A stretch of DNA of 5,777 nucleotides, taken from contig CAJKOJ010000092.1 of assembly GCA_905201505.1 (NCBI GenBank), positions 1-5,777 of the forward strand, read 5' to 3'. Below are positions 1-5,777 of the stretch, one piece after another. This stretch comes from an uncultured Eubacteriales bacterium. GTDB taxonomy: Bacteria; Bacillota; Clostridia; Lachnospirales; CAG-274. Below the pieces are notes generated by a model, which made no database searches, had not been told where the DNA came from, and saw only the letters and a list, made by a program, of their open reading frames with translations. Every line of letters begins with the position of its first letter. Within the stretch, counting starts at the first letter, position 1. Made by a program: the position numbers and the translations under genes.

Positions 1-61
1 TTTTGTAATAAATAATTATATATTATGAAAAAAGGTTAATTATATTAATGGAGGTGTTTTT

Positions 62-367
62 ATGTCAGTTGTAACTATTACAAATGAAAATTTTGAAAAT
101 GAGGTTTTAAAAAGTGATAAGCCTGTACTTGTAGATTTCTGGGCTGTATGGTGCGGACCTTGTCAGATGCTTTCCCCTGTTGTTGACCAGATTGCAGCAG
201 AAACTCCCGCTATAAAGGTTGGAAAAATAAATGTTGATGAACAGCCTGAGCTGGCACAGAAATTTGGAGTTATGTCAATTCCTACACTTATAGTTTTCAG
301 AGAAGGTAAAGTAACAAATAAAAGTGTTGGTGTAATATCAAAGGAACAAATTTTGAATTTAATCTAA
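62..367 (+). CDS. trxA: Thioredoxin
   Basis: This is a cytoplasmic thiol-disulfide reductase, expected to reduce protein disulfides using electrons from thioredoxin reductase, which is not in the window. The 101-residue product is a complete single-domain thioredoxin, close to the usual length of about 105. The active site W30-C31-G32-P33-C34 is intact. Buried Asp25, Lys55, the cis-proline Pro74 in an SIPTL motif, and Gly90 sit at the positions expected from E. coli thioredoxin. There is no signal peptide or membrane anchor, so it is not an extracytoplasmic thioredoxin-like protein. The ATG start follows an SD sequence GGAGGTG at 50-56 with a 5-nt gap. Only 61 bp of upstream DNA is visible. 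It is very AT-rich and no promoter can be assigned with confidence. The next gene on this strand starts 398 bp away, so this looks like a single-gene transcript or the last gene of one entering from the left. The symbol trxA is given by family; the genome may carry paralogues. Confidence 0.96.
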   Translation: MSVVTITNENFENEVLKSDKPVLVDFWAVWCGPCQMLSPVVDQIAAETPAIKVGKINVDEQPELAQKFGVMSIPTLIVFREGKVTNKSVGVISKEQILNLI

Positions 368-396
368 AATAAAAAGAATTATTGATTATCCGCTGA

Positions 397-464
397 TATA
401 CAGTGATTCTCAGTATTTATATGAAGTTTACAAACTTGCTTATACTGTTTATCACTTATGTATA
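397..464. other. Long imperfect hairpin in the trxA 3' region
   Basis: Four nested inverted-repeat arms can be read directly. TATAC 397-401 pairs with GTATA 460-464. AGTGAT 402-407 pairs with ATCACT 451-456. CAGTAT 411-416 pairs with ATACTG 442-447. AAGTT 424-428 pairs with AACTT 433-437 around a TACA loop. That makes 22 Watson-Crick pairs, separated by a 3-nt bulge (457-459), a 3x3 internal loop and a 7x4 internal loop. No T-run follows, so it is a poor intrinsic terminator. It could be a 3'-UTR stability or processing structure, a small RNA, or the remnant of a small palindromic repeat element. The function is unknown. Confidence 0.5.
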
Positions 465-580
465 AATTTGATATGACATAAAAAAGGTAAATTATTAATA
501 TACAATTAACACTTTTCTTTTTAGTTTTAATATGTTTTACTGAATGCGTCATTCTGAAGATAAGCAAAAAGCGGTAACAG

Positions 581-620
581 ACACCACAAACATTCGAAAT
601 ATTTTGGATTTTTGTGGTGT
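581..620 (+). terminator. Probable terminator hairpin downstream of trxA
   Basis: A perfect 10-bp stem, ACACCACAAA (581-590) with TTTGTGGTGT (611-620), encloses a loop that can itself pair: 592-598 with 603-609, with two G-T pairs. A T-rich but interrupted stretch follows (621-636). It most likely ends the thioredoxin transcript about 215 nt past its stop codon. The broken T-tract makes it a weaker candidate than the hairpin at 3547-3590. It may instead be a structured part of the leader of the next gene if transcription starts upstream. Confidence 0.55.
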
Positions 621-681
621 TATTTGTTGTTATTTGATTAGTGTAAGCTGATATGGCAATGTACGTAAAAAAATATTTAAG

Positions 682-710
682 TTTAAAGTTTGTTGATTTT
701 TTAGTATGAT
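682..710 (+). promoter_or_regulatory. Candidate sigma-A promoter for the c-di-GMP gene
   Basis: A TATGAT -10 hexamer at 705-710 (5/6 match to TATAAT) is preceded, after a 17-bp spacer, by TTTAAA at 682-687 (4/6 match to TTGACA). It lies after the 581-620 hairpin and would give a 5' leader of roughly 50 nt. The region is AT-rich, so chance matches are common. A TTGATT at 693-698 is an alternative -35, but no good -10 lies at the right distance from it. Confidence 0.4.
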
Positions 711-736
711 GATAAAAGAAATTGTTTAATTGTTAT

Positions 737-758
737 GTACACCGTAGAAAGGATGTAC
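737..758 (+). promoter_or_regulatory. Ribosome-binding site in a small hairpin loop
   Basis: The SD for the gene starting at 766 is AAAGGA (748-753), 12 nt from the ATG, which is longer than usual. GTACA 737-741 is complementary to TGTAC 754-758, so the SD would lie in a 12-nt loop closed by a 5-bp stem. The stem sits between the SD and the start codon and might shorten their effective distance or tune initiation. An in-frame TAG at 745-747 rules out an earlier in-frame start. Confidence 0.4.
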
Positions 759-765
759 TGATTAT

Positions 766-3465
766 ATGCAAAAGAAAATTATTCCTGCAATCTTTACGAT
801 TGCATTGATTATTTCAGTTTTTTTTGCTTTGTACTCAATTGGCAATGTACAGGGAAATGCCAGGGTTGTAAATTATACCGGAATTGTTCGTGGTGCTACA
901 CAAAAACTGGTAAAAAAAGAATTGAATGGGGAGAGGGACGACGCTCTTATTAAAAAGCTGGATGGAATTATTGAGGAGCTCCAAACCGGTAAAGGTGACA
1001 ATTATCTGATTTATCTTAAAGATGAGGAGTTTCAAAATCAGTTATCTGTTGTTCAGGAAAAATGGATAGAAATTAAGAATGAAATTCAAAAAGTTCGCCG
1101 GGGTGAAAGCAATGAACTGCTTTATAAATTAAGCGAAGAGTATTTTGCTGAAACGGATATAGCAGTGCAGGACGCTGAAGCTTATACGGAACGTGGAGTT
1201 CAGCATGCCAAATGGGGTCTTATTCTGTTGACAGGAGTATGGCTATTGATTGCTGCCTTTGTTGGATTTTTCACATCACGAATTTCCAAGCGTCAGCAGG
1301 AATTAGAGAAAATTGAAGATGAAAACAAAAAGAAGAGTGAATACCTTTCTGTGCTTGCAAAGCAGCTTCAGGCACCAATGAATGAAATGTCAGAACTCTT
1401 ATATATTACAGATATTGAAACGTATGAACTTCTGTTTTTAAATGAAGCGGGACAGCGTTCTTTCAATATTGATAATTTTTATGGTCAGAAATGTTATAAA
1501 GTTCTGCAAGGAAGAGATACGCCTTGTACATTTTGTAATAATAATATATTAAATGAAAAGGAAAATGTTACATGGGAATTTACAAATCCTATTACACAGA
1601 GGCATTATCTCTTAAAAGACCGTAAGATTATTTGGGATAACCGCAAAGCAAGAATGGAAATTGCTTTTGACTTGACAGAAACTGAAAATAAGAAAAAACA
1701 GCTTCAGTATTTGCTTGACGCTGAGCAGATGATTGTTGAATGTATTCATATCCTTTATAAAAAACAGGATATTAATAAGAGCATTCTTGAGGTGTTGACT
1801 AAATTAGGGAAATTCCTTTTAGCTGATAATGCCTATTATATTAGTATAAAAAATAAAAAGCTGGAAGTTGAACAGGAATGGCACAAAGACAGTAAACATA
1901 TTCTCAATGATGAGTTTCAGAATATCTCTGCTGAAATTACAGAACGTTGGTTAAAAGCCTTAAAAGAACAGAAATGTCTTGTTATTGAAGATATTGAGTG
2001 TATTAAGGAGGAAGAACCTGAAGAATATAATATGCTTAAGAAATACGGTGTTTGCTGTATGCTTACAGCATCACTTGAATATAACGGGGAAGTAAGAGGA
2101 TTTATAGGAGTGAACAATCCTCCTGCTGACAGAGTACAGCATATTGTATCATTCTTGCAGACATTAAGCTATTTCATTGAGTTGTCAGTTCAGCAGGATA
2201 TTTCGCAAAAACAGCTGGCACAGTTAAGTTATCACGATATGCTGACATCATTTTACAATAGAAACAGATATATGGAAGATGTAGATAAGCTTTCAGAAAA
2301 TGACCAAAGAGTTGGCATAATTTATCTTGATATAAATGGATTGAAAGATATTAATGATACTTTTGGTCACGCACGGGGCGATGAGGTTATTACTACAGCT
2401 GCAGAATATATGAAAAAAGTGTTTCCTGATGCAAGTATTTATCGTATTGGAGGCGATGAATTTGTCATACTGTGTCTGAATACTGATGAGGAAATATTTG
2501 TAAACCAGGTTATGGAACTGAAGCATACAATACGTGAAAATTCTTTATGCAAAATTGCTTTGGGCTATCGGTGGTCTCAGCATTCTGATAAGATATTGTC
2601 ACTTATTAAAGAAGCTGATGCAGATATGTATGAGGATAAAAGGATTTATTATCACAATAATTTAAAATCCAAGCGTTATCGCCATAACAGTGATGAATTA
2701 ATTTACTTGACTGATGATTCTGTATTGAAAGAAGAATTGGAAAAAGGAAACTTTAAAGTATATTTGCAGCCACAAATATGTTCTAAAACCAATCAGCTGA
2801 AAGGTGCTGAAGCACTGATTCGCTATTGCAATAAAAATGGTCAAGTTTTCCTTCCAAAGGATTTTATTCCTTTGCTGGAAGAACATAGACTGGTACCGCT
2901 TATTGATTATTATGTTTTTGAACAGGTTTGCAGTATGATACATAAGTGGAAGATGAATGGAATGAATATTCTGCCGGTATCTGTCAATCTTTCTCAGGAA
3001 AGTATGTTGAAAATATCGTTAAATAGTGATTTGCTGAAAATTTGCAGAAAATATGATGTATCTCCCGCTGACTTGGAACTGGAAATAAGTGAGCATGTGA
3101 ATGAAGTAACTGAAAGAGAATTGATTACATTAATTTATTCTTTGAAAAAGGATAAGTTTAGAATTGCTCTAGATGATTTTGGCACGGCTTTTGCCAACTT
3201 TGCATTGTTATCTTCCAATGATTTTGATGTTTTAAAAATAGACAGAAGCATAGTTGTAAAACTGGGTTCAGACAGCCGTACAAAAATGATTGTAAATTCT
3301 ATTAGTGAACTGTGCCGTAAGCTTAATATTGAAATAATTGCAGAAGGTATAGAAACTCAGGAACAGCTGAATACACTGATGTCCTGCAATATTTATATTG
3401 TACAAGGCTTCTTTTATGGTAAGCCAATTTCTGTCAGTGAGTTTGAAGAACGGTATATGAAGTGA
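766..3465 (+). CDS. Membrane sensor c-di-GMP cyclase/phosphodiesterase (PAS-GAF-GGDEF-EAL)
   Basis: This 899-residue bifunctional enzyme can be expected to make c-di-GMP from two GTP (GGDEF) and hydrolyse it to pGpG (EAL), under control of N-terminal sensing domains. Architecture: membrane helix about 5-27; extracytoplasmic, largely helical sensor about 30-147, with an ARVVNYTGIVRGATQ segment at 32-46 that I associate with similar clostridial sensors; membrane helix about 150-170; charged linker 172-208; PAS about 209-305; GAF-like about 318-475, with a GFIGVNNP motif at 445-452; GGDEF about 484-630; EAL about 650-899. The cyclase signature GGDEF (562-566) is intact, with metal ligand Asp522 and guanine-binding Asn530 and Asp539. 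The inhibitory I-site RxxD is absent: residues 553-556 are FPDA. EAL residues are present: Glu682 in AEALIR, Asn741, Glu773, Asp803-Asp804, Lys824, Glu860, Glu863 and Gln880. Both activities are therefore possible, although one often dominates in such hybrids. It probably has its own promoter (682-710) and ends at the 3547-3590 terminator. Confidence 0.95.
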   Translation: MQKKIIPAIFTIALIISVFFALYSIGNVQGNARVVNYTGIVRGATQKLVKKELNGERDDALIKKLDGIIEELQTGKGDNYLIYLKDEEFQNQLSVVQEKWIEIKNEIQKVRRGESNELLYKLSEEYFAETDIAVQDAEAYTERGVQHAKWGLILLTGVWLLIAAFVGFFTSRISKRQQELEKIEDENKKKSEYLSVLAKQLQAPMNEMSELLYITDIETYELLFLNEAGQRSFNIDNFYGQKCYKVLQGRDTPCTFCNNNILNEKENVTWEFTNPITQRHYLLKDRKIIWDNRKARMEIAFDLTETENKKKQLQYLLDAEQMIVECIHILYKKQDINKSILEVLTKLGKFLLADNAYYISIKNKKLEVEQEWHKDSKHILNDEFQNISAEITERWLKALKEQKCLVIEDIECIKEEEPEEYNMLKKYGVCCMLTASLEYNGEVRGFIGVNNPPADRVQHIVSFLQTLSYFIELSVQQDISQKQLAQLSYHDMLTSFYNRNRYMEDVDKLSENDQRVGIIYLDINGLKDINDTFGHARGDEVITTAAEYMKKVFPDASIYRIGGDEFVILCLNTDEEIFVNQVMELKHTIRENSLCKIALGYRWSQHSDKILSLIKEADADMYEDKRIYYHNNLKSKRYRHNSDELIYLTDDSVLKEELEKGNFKVYLQPQICSKTNQLKGAEALIRYCNKNGQVFLPKDFIPLLEEHRLVPLIDYYVFEQVCSMIHKWKMNGMNILPVSVNLSQESMLKISLNSDLLKICRKYDVSPADLELEISEHVNEVTERELITLIYSLKKDKFRIALDDFGTAFANFALLSSNDFDVLKIDRSIVVKLGSDSRTKMIVNSISELCRKLNIEIIAEGIETQEQLNTLMSCNIYIVQGFFYGKPISVSEFEERYMK

Positions 3466-3546
3466 CCACTGATTACAGAAAACAAAAATAGAGTGTTACA
3501 TACGGCTGAAAATAGCTGATAAGTTTTATATAGGTCAGATTTAAAT

Positions 3547-3590
3547 AAAAGCAGGACTGAAATCCATTTTTGGATAACAGTCCTGCTTTT
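3547..3590. terminator. Bidirectional intrinsic terminator between convergent genes
   Basis: A perfect 13-bp stem pairs 3547-3559 (AAAAGCAGGACTG) with 3578-3590 (CAGTCCTGCTTTT). Inside it, ATCCA 3562-3566 and TGGAT 3571-3575 can pair around a TTTT loop. The arms start with AAAA and end with TTTT, so each strand has a U-run at the end of the hairpin. It can serve both the c-di-GMP gene (82 bp upstream) and the minus-strand protease gene, whose stop codon directly abuts it. The U-tract beyond the stem is short in both directions. Confidence 0.88.
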
Positions 3591-4559
3591 CTATACCAAT
3601 GAAAAAAGTATTGCTGTAATAACGGAAAATATAATATACAAAATAAAATATATATCAATAAATCCTTTTTTTCTGCTGCCTATGTTATCAATTTGAATTT
3701 CAAATTCCGATGGGTTTTCCTGAAATATTGAAAGTTCAAAGTCTACTCTATGGTTTTTATTATATTCCATAAATTTTTTGCTGGTTATAATTAAAAACGG
3801 TGTTGTAATTAAAGTAAAAAATATACCTGAAACAATCATCTGATAATTGTTGTTTGTTGATACTGTTTCGTTTAAGGCTGCATTTACAGTTTCCGGAGAA
3901 ATCATAAATATCAGCTTTGTATATAAAACCTGTGTTCCGTTAATCAGAAAGTGTGAAAATACGGAAGCATATATTGAGTTTGTATAAACAACAAGAAAAG
4001 AGAAAAATATACCGGCAGCAACTGCATATCCAATCTGATAAAAATCTAAATGAAACAAACCGAAAAACAGTCCTGAAACCAAAATAGCTTTTAAAATACC
4101 TACAGATTTATAATTATTCAATATTACTCCTCTGAAAGCTAATTCTTCAAAAACTGCAGGCATAATTGCCATAGCAAGAAGAGAAACTGGCAATGGCAGT
4201 TCTTTTATATAACTGTACAGTTCAAAATTAATGTCAGGCGGATAAAATATAGTTGTAACAGATGATATAACTGTAATTATAGGTGAAAATAAAATTGTAA
4301 GCAATATTATATACAGCATATTTTTGCCTGAAAGCCGCTCATGGGGTATAAGAGCTGAAAGTTTTGTGCGGCTTATAGTACAGTAAAATAAAACCGGAAG
4401 CAGTATTATAATTAAATCCTGTACAATAATTGATATAAGCTGGACTTTCTCTATATCGGCACTCGTTTGTACAATTGTAAATGAAAGTGCAAAGGAGGCA
4501 AATACAGAAAATAAAAGCATACCAAGGGCAAAAATATTAGCTTTTTTTGGATTCAACAA
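3591..4559 (-). CDS. CPBP family intramembrane metalloprotease (Rce1/CAAX-like)
   Basis: This 322-residue polytopic membrane protein belongs to the CPBP/ABI family (PF02517), related to the eukaryotic CAAX protease Rce1. All three catalytic motifs are present: EELAFR at 138-143 (EExxxR), FGLFH at 166-170 (FxxxH) and HFLIN at 203-207 (HxxxN). Hydrophobic stretches lie at about 8-30, 41-60, 80-106, 123-137, 155-170, 176-192, 196-218, 240-259 and 301-322. After the catalytic core a polar segment (260-300) is followed by a last helix ending at the C-terminus. Bacterial members have been linked to bacteriocin immunity, signal-peptide or pheromone processing and membrane-protein cleavage; the substrate here is unknown. 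The start is TTG at 4559, chosen because AAAGGAGG lies 9 nt upstream; the first ATG is at codon 14 with no comparable SD. The start overlaps the end of the upstream AI-2E gene by 23 bp, which suggests translational coupling. The TAG stop touches the terminator. Confidence 0.93.
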   Translation of the reverse strand: MLNPKKANIFALGMLLFSVFASFALSFTIVQTSADIEKVQLISIIVQDLIIILLPVLFYCTISRTKLSALIPHERLSGKNMLYIILLTILFSPIITVISSVTTIFYPPDINFELYSYIKELPLPVSLLAMAIMPAVFEELAFRGVILNNYKSVGILKAILVSGLFFGLFHLDFYQIGYAVAAGIFFSFLVVYTNSIYASVFSHFLINGTQVLYTKLIFMISPETVNAALNETVSTNNNYQMIVSGIFFTLITTPFLIITSKKFMEYNKNHRVDFELSIFQENPSEFEIQIDNIGSRKKGFIDIYFILYIIFSVITAILFSLV

Positions 4560-5745
4560 TTGTTTTTTCCTCCTTTACAGAATATTTTTTTTCATAAACT
4601 CTGTTTATAAAGTCAAATAATAGTTTTGAAAGACAGGCAAAAATAGGTACGCCGAAGAACATACCCAAAGGTCCTGCAATTGCTCCGCCTACGACAATTG
4701 CAAATATAACTCCTATTGGTTTAAGACCAATTGAATCACCTAATATTTTAGGTCCTAAAATTATGCCGTCAAATTGCTGCAAAATTATTATAAACAGCAA
4801 CACCCATATTCCCTTAACAGGTGAAACGAGAACAGTAAGTATTGTAACCGGTACTGCACCTATAAAGGGACCGAAATAAGGAATCATATTTGTAATTGCT
4901 ATTATAATAGAAAATAACAGCGGATAAGGTATGTTTAATATCATAGCACCAATAAAGAAAATAAGCCCTATAATAAATGAATCAAGTGTTTTGCCTGTAA
5001 AAAAGTCGTTAAATGTATCGTTTATAAATTTTACATTATATACAATTATATCTGAAACTTTTTCAGAAAAAATGCTTCTGACAATTTTTATACCGAGGCT
5101 TATTACCTTTTCTTTGTCAATAAGGAGGTAAAAGGCTATAATAAGCCCCATTACCACATTGAGAAGAGAAGATGCAATGCTCATTGTGTGAGTGACAATT
5201 GACCATATCATATCAGGCAGATATTTAAGCCAGTCCGTAAATGTTTCCATAATATTGTTTATGGAATTAATAAGTGAGTTATATGCCTCTGATCCTAATA
5301 CTATATGATTTTGTATAAGAAAATTATCTACCCATTTTTTCATACCTGAATAATCTAGACCAATTGCAATATTTATAATGTTCTGAACAGATGACATTAT
5401 TTCAGGTATAATATATGATACAATTCCTATGATTACACCAATCAAAATTAAAAAGGCAATTGATATGGATAAAATACGTTCCCTCTTTTTTATTTTTGGG
5501 TCGTTTGTTTTAAAATATTTTATATTGCTGAAAATGCGTTTTTCAATACAGCGTGTGCCTATATTGAGCAGATATGCCATTACTGCACCGTATATAAACG
5601 GAGATAGTACACCCAAAATTATAGGAATAAAAGCAGATATTCTGATATTTTCTGTATATCTGTAAAATATAATTGCTGCAATTATTATACCTAAGGTGTA
5701 TAAACTTTTTCTTAAATTATAATTATTCTTAAAAAAGTTATTCAT
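4537..5745 (-). CDS. AI-2E family transporter (UPF0118/TqsA-like)
   Basis: This 402-residue polytopic inner-membrane protein belongs to PF01594. The family is named after E. coli TqsA, proposed to export the signal autoinducer-2. Other members have been reported as sodium/proton antiporters or have no known substrate, so the substrate here cannot be read from sequence. Signature segments, numbered from ATG 5745, are NMIPYFGPFIGAVP (286-299), an LQQFDGIILGPKILG segment (322-336) leading to SIGLKP (338-343), and a GPLGMFFGVP segment (358-367). The fold order matches the family: N-terminal helices about 13-62, a helix about 91-113, a mostly polar loop about 114-180, then C-terminal helices 187-210 and 252-380. 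The ATG at 5745 is preferred over a GTG at 5754, because that GTG is part of the SD GAGGTGA, which lies 5 nt before the ATG. The tail (383-402) is charged and probably cytoplasmic. It is the first gene of a two-gene operon with the CPBP protease. The promoter, if just upstream, falls at or beyond the window edge. Confidence 0.93.
   Translation of the reverse strand: MNNFFKNNYNLRKSLYTLGIIIAAIIFYRYTENIRISAFIPIILGVLSPFIYGAVMAYLLNIGTRCIEKRIFSNIKYFKTNDPKIKKRERILSISIAFLILIGVIIGIVSYIIPEIMSSVQNIINIAIGLDYSGMKKWVDNFLIQNHIVLGSEAYNSLINSINNIMETFTDWLKYLPDMIWSIVTHTMSIASSLLNVVMGLIIAFYLLIDKEKVISLGIKIVRSIFSEKVSDIIVYNVKFINDTFNDFFTGKTLDSFIIGLIFFIGAMILNIPYPLLFSIIIAITNMIPYFGPFIGAVPVTILTVLVSPVKGIWVLLFIIILQQFDGIILGPKILGDSIGLKPIGVIFAIVVGGAIAGPLGMFFGVPIFACLSKLLFDFINRVYEKKYSVKEEKTIVESKKS
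4569..4576 (-). promoter_or_regulatory. SD site that fixes the TTG start of the CPBP gene
   Basis: On the minus strand this reads AAAGGAGG, a near-perfect match to the 16S rRNA anti-SD. It lies inside the last codons of the AI-2E gene. The gap is 9 nt to TTG at 4559-4557 and 12 nt to a second TTG at 4556-4554. The first is preferred; the alternative would shorten the protein by one residue. Confidence 0.85.
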
Positions 5746-5750
5746 TGTTT

Positions 5751-5757
5751 TCACCTC
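5751..5757 (-). promoter_or_regulatory. SD site that fixes the ATG start of the AI-2E gene
   Basis: On the minus strand this reads GAGGTGA, followed by 5 nt (AAACA) and ATG at 5745-5743. The GTG within this SD (5754-5752) is in frame and would add three residues, but it would have no SD of its own at a usable distance. Confidence 0.85.
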
Positions 5758-5777
5758 ATCTTATTTTATATTTAATA

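Larger units (their letters stand above)
368..765. other. Intergenic region with hairpins and promoter
   Basis: This 398-bp gap lies between the thioredoxin gene and the c-di-GMP enzyme. No convincing coding sequence was found. The longest open frames (379-567 minus, TTG start; 363-476 plus, no start codon) lack ribosome-binding sites and resemble no family I know. What it holds, listed separately: a 68-nt imperfect hairpin (397-464), a terminator-like hairpin (581-620), a probable promoter (682-710) and a small hairpin around the downstream SD (737-758). A short inverted repeat, GAATG-CGT-CATTC, lies at 542-554. I looked for class I and class II c-di-GMP riboswitch core motifs ahead of the c-di-GMP gene and did not find them. 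Confidence 0.7.

Noticed and set aside
1..61. trxA promoter from TATTAT (21-26) or TATATT (41-46)
   Set aside because: The -35 partner for the first would fall at or outside the window edge, and the second has no credible -35. AT-rich DNA gives many such hexamers.
363..476. Open plus-strand frame just after trxA, possibly a frameshifted extension or gene remnant
   Set aside because: It has no start codon or SD, thioredoxin is already full length, and the translated stretch resembles nothing I recognise.
379..567. Open reading frame of 62 codons on the minus strand in the gap after trxA
   Set aside because: It begins with TTG, has no SD upstream, has low-complexity AT-driven composition and overlaps the 397-464 hairpin. 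No family resemblance.
560..640. Possible c-di-GMP riboswitch ahead of the c-di-GMP gene, prompted by a CATTCGAAA string at 591-599
   Set aside because: The conserved GEMM core (a GACGCAAAGCC-like motif and receptor helix) is absent, and the 10-bp hairpin with T-rich tail explains the region more simply as a terminator.
654..850. 11-nt direct repeat TGGCAATGTAC at 654-664 and 840-850
   Set aside because: A few matches of this length are expected by chance in an AT-rich window of this size, and the second copy lies inside the coding sequence.
5746..5754. GTG start at 5754 for the AI-2E gene
   Set aside because: The GTG is part of the SD GAGGTGA, which serves the ATG at 5745. Starting there would leave no SD.

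Overview
The window is AT-rich and comes from a low-GC Gram-positive bacterium. The Shine-Dalgarno (SD) sites are strong GGAGG types, and the proteins resemble those of anaerobic Clostridia (Oscillospiraceae/Lachnospiraceae-like, probably gut-associated). That placement is inferred from composition and protein style, not from a database match. No mobile element, CRISPR array, tRNA or rRNA was seen.

Layout. A complete thioredoxin gene (62-367, +) comes first. A 398-bp gap (368-765) follows. It holds a long imperfect hairpin (397-464), a likely terminator hairpin (581-620), a plausible promoter (682-710) and a small hairpin exposing the ribosome-binding site of the next gene (737-758). Next is a large membrane-bound cyclic-di-GMP enzyme of 899 residues (766-3465, +), with a periplasm-facing sensor, PAS, GAF-like, GGDEF and EAL domains in that order. 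A strong hairpin at 3547-3590 separates it from a convergent two-gene operon on the minus strand. That operon is an AI-2E family (PF01594) membrane protein (start refined to 5745, stop at 4537), followed by a CPBP/Rce1-type intramembrane protease (TTG start at 4559, stop at 3591). The two genes overlap by 23 bp and are probably translationally coupled.

How the genes relate. Thioredoxin and the c-di-GMP enzyme run the same way but appear to be separate transcription units. The two minus-strand membrane proteins look co-expressed, but the sequence does not give their shared purpose. The catalytic motifs of thioredoxin, GGDEF, EAL and CPBP are all present, so none of these genes looks broken.

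Most of the window is ordinary chromosomal housekeeping or signalling. The points most worth a second look are a degenerate histidine-kinase H-box-like stretch in the linker of the c-di-GMP enzyme, a cysteine cluster in its PAS domain, and the 68-nt hairpin downstream of the thioredoxin gene. I see no convincing evidence of a wholly new multi-gene system.
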